From Streptomyces catenulae (GTDB taxonomy: Bacteria > Actinomycetota > Actinomycetes > Streptomycetales > Streptomycetaceae), in the NCBI RefSeq assembly GCF_000718015.1, contig NZ_JODY01000002.1, positions 186,001-250,000 of the forward strand: a DNA stretch of 64,000 nt, written 5' to 3'. Below the pieces are notes generated by a model. The model searched no databases. It was not told where the DNA came from and saw nothing but the letters and a program-made list of their open reading frames with translations. Below, one piece after another: positions 24,914 to 33,874 of this stretch. The position numbers and the translations under genes are program-made. How positions within the stretch are numbered: position 1 is the stretch's first letter; every line of letters begins with the position of its first letter.

Positions 24914-27900
24914 GCCATCCGACCCGGTCCGCCTCCCAGGACGCCCGCGCCGCCCGCGACGACCGGCGCCGCAGGCGCAAGGAGCGCGCCGTCAGGTCCG
25001 CGGCGCCCGAGCCGAAGAACATCGTCAGCGGCGCCGGGCACCCCCTCGACCTGAGCATCCGCCGGGAGTTGGAGGAGCAGCTCGGCCACGACTTCAGCCA
25101 GGTCCGGCTGCACACCGGCCGCGACGCGGGGCGGTTGGCCGAGCTGATGGACGCCGACGCGTTCGCCGTCGGTCAGGACGTCTTCTTCCGCGAGGACGCC
25201 TACCGTCCGGGCACCGCCGCCGGCCGCCGTCTCCTCGCCCACGAGCTGCTGCACACCGTCCAGAACCCGCACGGTCTGGGCGCCCTGCGGGCCGGTCGCG
25301 ATCTGGGCGCGGTCAGTCTGCCCCAGGAGGCGGCCGAACGGGAGGCGGAGTCCGCGGCGCGGGAGTCCGTCCGCTCCGCGATGCTCGGCGCCACCCGCGA
25401 GGACGACACCGCGCCCCCGGTGGAGCCCGGCCACGCCACCCCCGGCTGGCTCCGCTACGCCACCGTCGACGCCGACCGCCGCCGCCGGGAACTCCTCGAC
25501 CCGGCGACCCTGGTGGACCGGCTGGCGGGCGGGGTGGTGCGGTCGCTGCGGGGTGACCCGGAGGACCGGTCGGGGCGGGTACGGCTCGAACTCGCCCGAC
25601 TGGCACCGGAGTTGCAGGAATCCGTACTGGACCGGCTGGAGGTGCGGCTGCTCAGCTCCGACTTCGACCGGCTGCTCGATCTGGTGGCGGAGTCCGAGGT
25701 GCCGCCGGTCGGCTTCCAGCCGTCGCCGACGCCGGAGCCGGTGCCGGACGCCGTCGACCAGGTGCACGAGGCGCGGACGGGCCGGGAGGAGCGTGCCGAG
25801 GGCGCCGCGCGGGCGGAGAAGCAGCGGGCCGCGGACGCCCACGAGGAGAAGAAGGACGGCAAGGGGCAGGCGGAGGCGCGCGGTCAGGAGCAGAGCCGGG
25901 CGCAGCGCGACGCGGCGGCGGAGCGGCAGGAGGCGGGCGAGCGCACCGCCCACGAGGACGCCCGCGCCGTCGAGGGCGCGGACGCCCGGCAGGAGCAGCG
26001 GCAGGCCGAGGAGGAGCAGGGACAGGAGCGTCAGGAGGCCGATCAGGCCGACGCCGCCAAGGCCGACCGGTCCCGGGACGGCGCCGAGCGCACCAAGGAG
26101 GAGCGCAAGGCGCAGCGGGAGCGCGAGGAGGCCGACCCGGAGCAGGCCAACCGGCCCGGCGCCGACAAACGCCGCCGCGCGGACGAGGCGAGGAGACCGG
26201 CGGACGGCTCGAAGCAGGAGGAGCTGGAGAAGAAGAAGCGGGAGCAGCCCGGACCGGTCCGCCCGGAGAAGGTCGACGAACGGGCCGACCAGCGCGACAG
26301 CGCACTCTCCGAGCACGGGCTGAACCCGCAGGACGAGGAGGACGGCCCGCCGCGCGAGGAGGAACAGCCGATCGGGCTGGAGGCGGGCGCCGAGAAGGAG
26401 ATCGGCGCGGGTGGGGACGGCGGTGCGGCGGCCAAGGGCGGCACCGGACCCGGTGAGGCGGCGCTGCGGCCGGAGGACTTCCTCCCCGGCGCCGACCTGG
26501 ATGTCTCGTCCGTACCGACCGCCGACCGCCCCGATGCCGCGCTGCCGACGTTCCCCGCTCCCCCGCCCACCAAGGCGGAGCAGGTCCAGCGGGAGCGCGA
26601 GAACGCGGCGGACGACGAGGAGCACGAGGACGGGCCGGAGGCCGAGGCCAAGGCGCCGGGTGCGGAGTTGGGGCCGGTCGAGGGCGAGGCGCCGCAGCCG
26701 GAGCACGGACCGGCCGCCGGGGCCGGGGACCGTACCGAGAAGGATCTCCAGCCGTCGATGCCGGTCGAGCAGGAGGTCGGCCCGGATCCGGAGGCCGAGG
26801 ACCGGCAGGCCCAGGAGCCGGAGGCCGAGGAGAAGCGGGATCCGGAGCAGGCCCAGCAGAAGGACGAGGACGGCACCCGCCAGGCCAAGCAGGACGCCGA
26901 CGACAAGGACGCGGACCGCGACGCGGAGGGCGGCACCGGTGAGGAGGCGCCGGACGCCAAGGAGGCCCAGGACGAGCGGACGGAGAAGAAGGAGCAGGAC
27001 GCCCAGGCGGAGAAGCGGGAGGCGCAGGGGCAGCCGGAGGGCGCGGCGGCGGGAAAACCGGCCGGGGTGCCGTCGGACGGCGCGGCGGGCGCGGGCGGGG
27101 ACTCCGCCGCGGCCCCGCCCGCGGGTGCGCACACCGACCGCACGCCGTCCGAGGACCGGCGGCCGTCCCCCGCCGCGCGCCGGGGCGCCGAGCCCGTACG
27201 GGCCGAGCGGGACGCGCCGGACGCCAAGAGCGCGGTGCCGAAGGAGTCGGGGCCGGGGGCGGCGCCCGCCGGGGCGGTGGGCGGGACCGAGCCGGGCAAC
27301 GCGCCGTCGGCCGCCGCCGGTCCCGGAGGGGCGCCCTCCGTCGCCCAGGCCGCGGTCGGTCCGGCGGACCAACAGGCCGACACCCCGGGGAAGATGGGCG
27401 CCCCGGCGCCCGAGGGGGCGAAGGCGCAGCCGGACGCCTCGTTGGAGAAGGGCGGCGGCGGGTGCGCCCCGCCGGCCCCGGCCGCCGAGAAGGACGAGGG
27501 CGGTGGCGGCGGCTGCGGCGGGGGTGGCGGCGGGAAGGCCGTCCAGGAGAAGAAGGAGAAGCCGCCGGACGTCTCGGCGCAGGATCCCCGGTCGGCGCTG
27601 ACCACCGTCGGTCAGCTCGCGCCCGACCAGGCACAGGAGGCGCTGCCGGGGCTGGACGGCGCGGCGGACCGGAAGGTCGGCGACGAGCAGCGGCGGCTGG
27701 CCGCCCATCCGCCCACCCGTGAACGTCCTTCGGGCGCGCCGCAGACCCTGCACGGGAAGCCGCAGGAGGAGGCTCCGGAAACCCCGGTGACGGGGCAGCT
27801 GGAGAAGGTCGGTCCGGCGGGCCAGGGCGAGAAACAGCAGGCCAAGGGGAGTGAGAAGGCCCAGGGAGCCAAGCCGACCGACAACATCCCCACACCGCAG

Positions 27901-30900
27901 GTGCCGCCCTCGAAGGACGGCAAGCTGACGGAGCAGGACGCGCAGAACGTGGCCGCGGCGGCGGACCAGGTCCCCACCACCGACCCCGAGCTGCACAACA
28001 AGACCGTCGGCCCGGCGCCCAAGATCAAGCTGGAGGGGGAGAGCGACCCGCAGCGCACGGACAAGCAGGCGTCCAAGCTCAAGGAGAAGCAGGGCAAGAT
28101 CCAGGACACCGGGCGCGCGGACGCGTCCAAGCCGCTGGGCGAGGACAAGATCTACCCGGACGCGCCCAAGGAGCAGCTCCGGGGGAAGGCGCCGGGCGGC
28201 CGGGCCGGGGGCGGGGGCGGCGCGGCGGCGGGCGGCGCGGCGAAGCCGGGCGCCGGGGCGGTGGCGAAGCAGGAGCGCGGCGGCGAGATCAGGAGCGCCA
28301 CCGGCCGGGCCGGTACGCAGGTGGCCGCCGAGGAGAAGGAACAGCGGCAGGGCGAGCAGAAGGCCAAGCAGGAGAAGCAGCAGCAGATCGACACCGAGGT
28401 CGCGCGCAACACCGAGCAGCAGACGGCGCAGCGCGGTCAGGTGGCGGACCGGGCGCGGACGGAGCGTCAGAACTGGCGCGACGAGCAGGACAAGAAGATC
28501 GGGCAGGCCGACAAGGACACCGACAAGGAGCACAAGGACGGCAACGACAAGATCACCAAGCAGCGCGACACCAAGGACAAGGAGGTCGAGGGCCGGAAGA
28601 ACAACGACAACAAGGACATCGACGGCAAGGCCGATCAGGCGGACAAGGACGCCAAGAAGAAGAAGGAAGAGAAGAAGAAGGGCTCCGACAGCCTCTTCGG
28701 CAAGATCGTCCATGCCGTCGCCGACTTCTTCAAGGACCTTCTCGACGCCGTCACCAAGATCTTCGATGAGGCCCGCAAGGCGATCAACGGCATCATCGAC
28801 ACCTTCAAGGACTGGGCGAACAAGGCGATCGACGCGGTCCGCGACTTCGCCGTCAAGGCGATCAACGCGGTGGCCGACGCGCTCATCGCCATCGGCGACG
28901 TCCTGCTGGCCGCGTTCCCCGAGCTCCGCGACAAGTTCCGCAAGGCCATCAACGACCTGCGCGACAAGGCCATCGCCACGGTCAACAAGCTCGCCGAGGG
29001 CCTGAAGAAAGCCGTCAGCGCCTTCCTCGACGCCCTCGCCGCCGGTCTCCACGCGCTCCTCAAGGTCCTGGAGGCGGGCCTCAAGGCCGCCGTCAAGATC
29101 TTCCGCGACGCCATCGTCGGCGCCCTCAAGTTCGCCGAGGCCGCGATCCAGGCGCTCGGTCAGTTCGCCGCTCTCGTCGCGGACATCGCCCCGGACCCCG
29201 GCGGCTGGCTCGCCAAGGCCGGTAGCGCCGCGAAGACCGGTATCCAGGAACACCTCTGGGGAGCGATCAAGAGCGCCGTCAGCCAGTGGTTCACCACCAA
29301 GGTGGAGGGCATCCTCGGCCTCGGCAAGGCCATCATCAACGTCCTGATCAAGGGCTGTATGTCCTTGAAGCAGATCGGCAAGATGGCCTGGAACGCGGTG
29401 GTCGCCGCCCTTCCGATGATGATCGCCCAGCTCGTCATCGAGAAGGTCGTCTCGATGATCATCCCCGCGGCGGGCGCGATCCTCACCATCGTGCAGGGCC
29501 TGATGGCCGCCTGGCAGTCCATCAGCGCGATCCTCTCCGCGTTCGGCAAGTTCTTCGCCTTCCTCAAGGCGGTACGGTCCGGCCCCGCCGCCTGCCTCTT
29601 CGCGGTGGCCGTCGCCGCCGGTGTCGTCGCCCTCCTGGAACTCATCACCAACCTTCTGCTGGCCCGCCTCGGCCGTGCCGTCAAGGGGGTCGGCAACCGC
29701 CTCAAGGGCATCGCCCAGAAGATCATGAAGGGCCTCAAGAAGGCCGGGAAGGGCGCCCGCAAGGCCGCCGGTGGCGCCGTCAACCGCGCCCGCGGCGCCG
29801 TCCGCAAGGCCGCCCAGGCGCTCCGCAAACCCACCGGGCCCGCCAAGCCGAAGGGCCCCAAGGTCCCGTCCCGCCCGGGCACCTCCACCGCACACCACCC
29901 CACCGCCCACCCGCACGCCAAGGGCCCCGCCACCTCCCACGACCGCCCCCACAGCCGCACCCCCGACAAGGAGCGCGACCGCCGTCGCGAGGAAGACGCC
30001 GCCAAACGCGAACGCGACGCCGAGGACCCGAAGAGGCACCCGGACGCGAAGAAGCCCGAGAGCGAGCACACACCCGCTCCGAAGAAACCCGCCAAGGACG
30101 AACCGGGCTCCAGGGCCCCGAAGAAGGAACACGAGGAGAAGCCCAAGGAGCGCAGGCCCGAACACGAGCCGGAGAAGAAGCCCGAGAAGCCCAAGAAGAA
30201 AAAGGAGACCGAGGCCCCCAAGCGCGCCAGGCCCCGGAAACCCACCTCTCCCCTGGGCCGCGCTCTCAAAAAGATCAAGGGCAAGGTCAAGTCCGCCCTC
30301 AAGAAGGTCCGCAACGCGGGCAAGTCCCTCGGCAAGAAACTCCGCAAGTCCAAGCTGGGCAAATCCCTGAAGAACAGCGCCAAGAAGGCCCGCGACTTCT
30401 TCAGGAAGAAGCGGGATCACTTCCGCGATCACAGGAAGCACCGGGCGGAACAGAAGAAGCGGCGCCGCGAGGAGCACAAGAAGAAGGAGAATTCCAAGGA
30501 GTCGAAGGAGGCCCGGCTCCAGAAGATCGCCGGACGCATCAGGCCGAAGCTGGACAGCATCCTCGAAAAGGGCGTACCCCGCCCGATCATGGCCGCGACC
30601 CTCTCCGGCATGCGCCTCTGGTATCGCCTCACAGAGCTGTCTCTGCACGGCGGCGACACCGGGGCCGTCAACGCTCGGCTCAACCCCGAAGTAAACACGA
30701 ACAATTACGTCACCCAACAGCCGCTGACCAATGAACAGCGAACAGCGGCATCGGCGCACGAGGACGGACGGGCACAGCAGCAGAATCAGCAGAGCGCCGT
30801 CCAGCGACAGCAGCAGCAGGCGACCGCCCAGGGCTCCGCCGGAGGGCCTGCCACCTCTCGCGCGCACAACGCCCAGCAACTGAACTCCAGCCTGGCCGAG

Positions 30901-31581
30901 ATCCTCGCCTACCCCTTCGAGCCGCACCCCACCTACCGCAAGTCAGGCGAGGTGCAGACCTACAAAGAGGCGGACACCCGACGGAGAAGAGAGAAGAGGT
31001 ACAGGAAGAAGCAAGGGCTCAATAAGCGTAAGACGCAGCTGACGGCCGACCATATTCCCTCCGGTCGGGCTATCATCGCCCATCACCAACGACAGTTCAT
31101 CGAAGAGCAGGCGCGAGGAAACAGGAACCTTCGACGCATGCTGGATGACGAGGCGGCCGGCGTCATCACGCAGCGGGACAAGGAGAAGCTCGACGCGGAA
31201 CGCTTGCGGCTCCTCCGGAAGGAGAAACTGCTCGCAAAAGGCCAGGACGGCCTCAAGAGGCATCAGCAGAAGGCAAAAGAGAAGTATAACCAGGCCCTTA
31301 CCGTCATGATTCCGGAAGAATCCGTGCATAAAAAGGGCAGGACCTGGGGATCGAAAAACACACCGGAGCAGTACGAGCGTGACGCCCTGGACCTGACCCG
31401 CGCGGCCAAGTTCGACTTCCAGCGGTACTTACAGTATCTCTCCACGCCACCTCAGGTACTCACCAAGGCCTACGTGGCCCACTTTGTGCGACTTTACAAG
31501 CAGCTCGTGGACAACGGCGTCATCAACTACTCTCGGGGGATCGACATGATGTTCCTGCACTACTGGGGAAAGGCGAAATGA
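24910..31581 (+). CDS. Giant DUF4157 (eCIS core) protein with toxin-like C-terminus; candidate tape measure/effector
   Basis: A 2,223-residue protein from GTG 24910 (GTGA overlap). Residues about 45-118 are the DUF4157/eCIS core domain with the metalloprotease-like motif HELLH at 111-115. Residues about 280-1250 are very long charged Glu/Lys/Arg/Gln/Ala low-complexity sequence with a Gly/Cys cluster near 850-880. Residues about 1264-1420 are amphipathic helices with a roughly 11-residue repeat, and about 1490-1590 are strongly hydrophobic. A basic Lys/Pro-rich spacer runs to about 1900. The last 290 residues form a distinct module with DHIPS (2047-2051) and HKKGRTWG from 2140. No other tape-measure gene is visible, so it may be tape measure, effector or both. 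The tail is A/T-richer and holds a TTA codon. Confidence 0.85.
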   Translation: MSHPTRSASQDARAARDDRRRRRKERAVRSAAPEPKNIVSGAGHPLDLSIRRELEEQLGHDFSQVRLHTGRDAGRLAELMDADAFAVGQDVFFREDAYRPGTAAGRRLLAHELLHTVQNPHGLGALRAGRDLGAVSLPQEAAEREAESAARESVRSAMLGATREDDTAPPVEPGHATPGWLRYATVDADRRRRELLDPATLVDRLAGGVVRSLRGDPEDRSGRVRLELARLAPELQESVLDRLEVRLLSSDFDRLLDLVAESEVPPVGFQPSPTPEPVPDAVDQVHEARTGREERAEGAARAEKQRAADAHEEKKDGKGQAEARGQEQSRAQRDAAAERQEAGERTAHEDARAVEGADARQEQRQAEEEQGQERQEADQADAAKADRSRDGAERTKEERKAQREREEADPEQANRPGADKRRRADEARRPADGSKQEELEKKKREQPGPVRPEKVDERADQRDSALSEHGLNPQDEEDGPPREEEQPIGLEAGAEKEIGAGGDGGAAAKGGTGPGEAALRPEDFLPGADLDVSSVPTADRPDAALPTFPAPPPTKAEQVQRERENAADDEEHEDGPEAEAKAPGAELGPVEGEAPQPEHGPAAGAGDRTEKDLQPSMPVEQEVGPDPEAEDRQAQEPEAEEKRDPEQAQQKDEDGTRQAKQDADDKDADRDAEGGTGEEAPDAKEAQDERTEKKEQDAQAEKREAQGQPEGAAAGKPAGVPSDGAAGAGGDSAAAPPAGAHTDRTPSEDRRPSPAARRGAEPVRAERDAPDAKSAVPKESGPGAAPAGAVGGTEPGNAPSAAAGPGGAPSVAQAAVGPADQQADTPGKMGAPAPEGAKAQPDASLEKGGGGCAPPAPAAEKDEGGGGGCGGGGGGKAVQEKKEKPPDVSAQDPRSALTTVGQLAPDQAQEALPGLDGAADRKVGDEQRRLAAHPPTRERPSGAPQTLHGKPQEEAPETPVTGQLEKVGPAGQGEKQQAKGSEKAQGAKPTDNIPTPQVPPSKDGKLTEQDAQNVAAAADQVPTTDPELHNKTVGPAPKIKLEGESDPQRTDKQASKLKEKQGKIQDTGRADASKPLGEDKIYPDAPKEQLRGKAPGGRAGGGGGAAAGGAAKPGAGAVAKQERGGEIRSATGRAGTQVAAEEKEQRQGEQKAKQEKQQQIDTEVARNTEQQTAQRGQVADRARTERQNWRDEQDKKIGQADKDTDKEHKDGNDKITKQRDTKDKEVEGRKNNDNKDIDGKADQADKDAKKKKEEKKKGSDSLFGKIVHAVADFFKDLLDAVTKIFDEARKAINGIIDTFKDWANKAIDAVRDFAVKAINAVADALIAIGDVLLAAFPELRDKFRKAINDLRDKAIATVNKLAEGLKKAVSAFLDALAAGLHALLKVLEAGLKAAVKIFRDAIVGALKFAEAAIQALGQFAALVADIAPDPGGWLAKAGSAAKTGIQEHLWGAIKSAVSQWFTTKVEGILGLGKAIINVLIKGCMSLKQIGKMAWNAVVAALPMMIAQLVIEKVVSMIIPAAGAILTIVQGLMAAWQSISAILSAFGKFFAFLKAVRSGPAACLFAVAVAAGVVALLELITNLLLARLGRAVKGVGNRLKGIAQKIMKGLKKAGKGARKAAGGAVNRARGAVRKAAQALRKPTGPAKPKGPKVPSRPGTSTAHHPTAHPHAKGPATSHDRPHSRTPDKERDRRREEDAAKRERDAEDPKRHPDAKKPESEHTPAPKKPAKDEPGSRAPKKEHEEKPKERRPEHEPEKKPEKPKKKKETEAPKRARPRKPTSPLGRALKKIKGKVKSALKKVRNAGKSLGKKLRKSKLGKSLKNSAKKARDFFRKKRDHFRDHRKHRAEQKKRRREEHKKKENSKESKEARLQKIAGRIRPKLDSILEKGVPRPIMAATLSGMRLWYRLTELSLHGGDTGAVNARLNPEVNTNNYVTQQPLTNEQRTAASAHEDGRAQQQNQQSAVQRQQQQATAQGSAGGPATSRAHNAQQLNSSLAEILAYPFEPHPTYRKSGEVQTYKEADTRRRREKRYRKKQGLNKRKTQLTADHIPSGRAIIAHHQRQFIEEQARGNRNLRRMLDDEAAGVITQRDKEKLDAERLRLLRKEKLLAKGQDGLKRHQQKAKEKYNQALTVMIPEESVHKKGRTWGSKNTPEQYERDALDLTRAAKFDFQRYLQYLSTPPQVLTKAYVAHFVRLYKQLVDNGVINYSRGIDMMFLHYWGKAK
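31429..31431 (+). promoter_or_regulatory. TTA leucine codon (bldA target) in the toxin-like module
   Basis: In-frame TTA at residue 2174 of the giant protein (context Tyr-Leu-Gln-Tyr). TTA codons are very rare in Streptomyces and are decoded by the developmentally controlled bldA tRNA. Translation of the last 50 residues, and of the coupled downstream gene, could therefore depend on bldA. Confidence 0.7.
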
Positions 31582-32798
31582 ATTCCAGCGAAGAGATCCA
31601 GAGGATCAACGCCAGTTCGCGGCTCGTCGGCCCGAAGAAGAGGGAGCGGATCTTCGCGTACCTCTCCACGCTGGAGGAGCACGGTGCGACCGCCGCCGCC
31701 GAGGAGCTGGCCGCGACCGACAGCCGCTACCTCGCCGAATACCTGGCGCAGTACCTGGAGTTGGTACCAGGCTACGCGGCGGAGAAGAGCCGGGCCGCAG
31801 AAGCCCTCAGGGAGCACGGTGAACTCGTCGGTGCCGCCGCGCGTCTGGTCCCCTGGCTCCCCGAGAAGACTCTCCAGGGCTTCATCGACGACTATGTCTC
31901 CACGGGCGACCCCGATGCCCCCGTGGCCAACGTCCTTTACACGATCGGCATTTACCGTCCCGAGCTGCTCCGTCCCGTCGCCGACCGGATCCCCGACGAC
32001 AGCATGCGGCAGTCGATGCTGTCGGGGGCGCCGGACAGCGAGGTTCAGCGGCTGCTCGGCGAGTGGGAGGCCGACAAGAACCCGTATCACCTGGTCCGGC
32101 TGGCCTTCACCCGCACCCCGCTCGCGCAGGAGGCGCTGCTGGGTGTCCGGGACGAGTTCGACGGCTCCCCGGAGTGGGAAACCCTGTTGGAGCTCTCCGG
32201 CGCCCTGCCGGACTCCCCGCTGTCGGCGGGCTGCTCCCCCGCGTACATGGGGTTCGTCGCCGAACGCGGTACCGGTCCGCACCAGGTGGCCCGTCCGGTG
32301 TCGGGTGACGTTCCGGTGTGCCACCTGTGCGAGACGCCCGCCGGACATCTGCTGACGCTGTCGGCCGAGGACCTTCCCTACGGGCTGACGGCAGACCCGA
32401 CGTTCTACTGGTATGCCTGCGGGTGCGACGGCACCGAGTCCACCACAGTGCGCAACGACCAGGGCCGGACCACGGTGTATTACGGTCCGCAGGGTCCCGC
32501 CGACCCGGACTTCAGTTTCGCGGGCGGCGAGCGGTCCCTCGTCCTGGAGCCCCATCCCAATCAAGTGGGCGTGACCACCCGGGGAGTGACGGAACAGTCC
32601 CTGCACCAAGTGGGCGGGCTGCCACGGTGGATCAGGCCCGACATCCACCCGCGCTGTCCCGAATGCTCGAAAGTCATGCGCTTCCTCGCCTTTATGGACA
32701 GCGCCCGGACGCCCTTCGGGCAACTTCGGCTCGGCGGGATCGTCTACTGCTTCTGGTGTGACGGCTGCCGGGTGTCGAGTACGAAGATTCAGTACTAG
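31578..32798 (+). CDS. Cysteine-rich protein coupled to the giant effector; candidate immunity or adaptor
   Basis: A 406-residue cytosolic protein starting at ATG 31578, which overlaps the giant protein's stop (ATGA), with GGAAAGG upstream. Residues 1-230 are helical. The C-terminal half contains Cys pairs CHLC (248-251), CGC (about 281-283), CPEC (about 360-363) and CFWC...C near the end, which look like two zinc ribbons within a beta-rich domain. The ending, with RCPECSKVMRFLAFMD and GGIVYCFWCDGC, resembles DUF1963-like immunity-associated proteins. Placement directly after a variable toxin-like C-terminus suggests cognate immunity, or a loading chaperone. Not assigned to a family with certainty. 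Confidence 0.65.
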   Translation: MNSSEEIQRINASSRLVGPKKRERIFAYLSTLEEHGATAAAEELAATDSRYLAEYLAQYLELVPGYAAEKSRAAEALREHGELVGAAARLVPWLPEKTLQGFIDDYVSTGDPDAPVANVLYTIGIYRPELLRPVADRIPDDSMRQSMLSGAPDSEVQRLLGEWEADKNPYHLVRLAFTRTPLAQEALLGVRDEFDGSPEWETLLELSGALPDSPLSAGCSPAYMGFVAERGTGPHQVARPVSGDVPVCHLCETPAGHLLTLSAEDLPYGLTADPTFYWYACGCDGTESTTVRNDQGRTTVYYGPQGPADPDFSFAGGERSLVLEPHPNQVGVTTRGVTEQSLHQVGGLPRWIRPDIHPRCPECSKVMRFLAFMDSARTPFGQLRLGGIVYCFWCDGCRVSSTKIQY

Positions 32799-32803
32799 GA
32801 AGC

Positions 32804-33487
32804 ATGGGGGATTTCATGACCCGCTACCCCGACATACCCAAACCCATCCGTTCCGGAATAGTCGTCGTCGACCCCGATCTGAACATCCCGCGGCGCGTCA
32901 TTGTGTTGCAGTTCAACCCGGACACGTTGGAGCGGCAGGTGGCGCCGCAGGCTGCCGGGGGTGAAGGGGATGCCGGGGGCGGCGGGGGCGGGAGCGGAGG
33001 GGACCGGAACGAGGCGCTTCGGCTCAAGGGACCGGCCCAGGAGACCTGGAAGTTCACCGCGGAGATCGACGCCACCGATCAGCTGGACGTGGCGGCACCG
33101 GACGGGATCCATCCGGAGCTGGCGGTGTTGGAGATGTTGGTGCAGCCGACGACCGCGCAGTTGTTGGCGGCGTCGAAGCTGACCAAGAAAGGGACGATCG
33201 AGATCAGTCCCATCGAGATGCCGTTGACGCTGTTCACGTGGGGAAGTAAGCGCGTGATGCCGGTGCGGCTGACGGAATTGTCGGTGAATGAGTCGGCGTT
33301 CGATGTGCATCTCAATCCGATTCGGGCCTCGCTCAGCGTCGGAATGAAGGTGTTGACGGTGAGTGATCTGCCGGCCGGGCATCCCGGCGCCGCGCTGTAT
33401 CTCGCGCATCTGGCGCAGAAGGAGCAGTTGGCGCGGCGGGCGCGGGGCGGGACATTGGCGCAGTTGGGGCTCGGGAGGGGGATCTGA
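32804..33487 (+). CDS. eCIS tube-baseplate adaptor (CIS tube protein, Cis7-like)
   Basis: A 227-residue protein with the features of the N-terminal CIS tube/gp53-like domain: VVVDPDLNIPRRVIVLQFNPDTLERQV, EIDATDQLDVAAPDGIHPELAVLEML and SKRVMPVRLTELSVNESAFDVHLNPIRASLSVGMKVLT. A Gly/Ala loop (about residues 50-65) interrupts the domain. In Afp/PVC this fold joins the tube to the central hub and is fused to a LysM domain; here the LysM-like part is the next gene. ATG 32804 follows AGGA; an in-frame ATG at 32816 also has a G-rich site. Confidence 0.85.
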   Translation: MGDFMTRYPDIPKPIRSGIVVVDPDLNIPRRVIVLQFNPDTLERQVAPQAAGGEGDAGGGGGGSGGDRNEALRLKGPAQETWKFTAEIDATDQLDVAAPDGIHPELAVLEMLVQPTTAQLLAASKLTKKGTIEISPIEMPLTLFTWGSKRVMPVRLTELSVNESAFDVHLNPIRASLSVGMKVLTVSDLPAGHPGAALYLAHLAQKEQLARRARGGTLAQLGLGRGI

Positions 33488-33490
33488 GGC

Positions 33491-33874
33491 GTGGGCATCG
33501 AGCCGTACGAGAGCGCGTTGGACGAGGTGCCCGGGGCGCATCCGTATCCGCGGAGCAGTCGCTATGCGGGGATCGGCATCGGGGTGCACACCGGGCCCGA
33601 CGGGATGGAGGTGCGGTATGCGAAGCGGCGGTTGTTGCCGCCACCGGCGGAGGCGGACGACGAATCCGTACCGCATGTCGTCGGCAGCGGTGAGCGGCCG
33701 GACCAACTGGGGCAGCGGTATTTCGGGGATTCCGCGCAGTGGTGGCGGATCGCCGACGCCAACCCGGTGTTGGAGCCCCGGGAATTGACCGCGGAGGCGG
33801 GGGCGGAGATCGCCGTGCCGTTGCCCGGCGGTTTCGCCGACGGGCCCGGCGGGCCGGGGGTGGGGCATGGCTGA
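33491..33874 (+). CDS. LysM-like baseplate protein
   Basis: A 127-residue protein from GTG 33491 (GAGG upstream), 3 bp after the tube adaptor gene and overlapping the hub gene by 8 nt. The segment PDQLGQRYFGDSAQWWRIADANPVLEPREL resembles the LysM/T4 gp53-type motif that follows the CIS tube domain in other eCIS, ending in IAVPLPGG. It probably clamps the inner baseplate to the tube, as gp53 does. The very short linker and overlap suggest that the two were once fused or are co-assembled. Confidence 0.75.
   Translation: MGIEPYESALDEVPGAHPYPRSSRYAGIGIGVHTGPDGMEVRYAKRRLLPPPAEADDESVPHVVGSGERPDQLGQRYFGDSAQWWRIADANPVLEPRELTAEAGAEIAVPLPGGFADGPGGPGVGHG

Noticed and set aside
28500..29160. DNA-level tandem repeat in the Lys/Glu/Ala-rich part of the giant protein
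   Set aside because: The periodicity is at the protein level (amphipathic helices); the nucleotides are not repeated exactly.
24379..30927. A 2,182-codon open frame on the minus strand opposite the giant eCIS protein
   Set aside because: It is a shadow of GC-biased codons: Leu/Arg/Gly-rich low-complexity sequence with no domains, while the plus strand has DUF4157 and proper start/stop overlaps.
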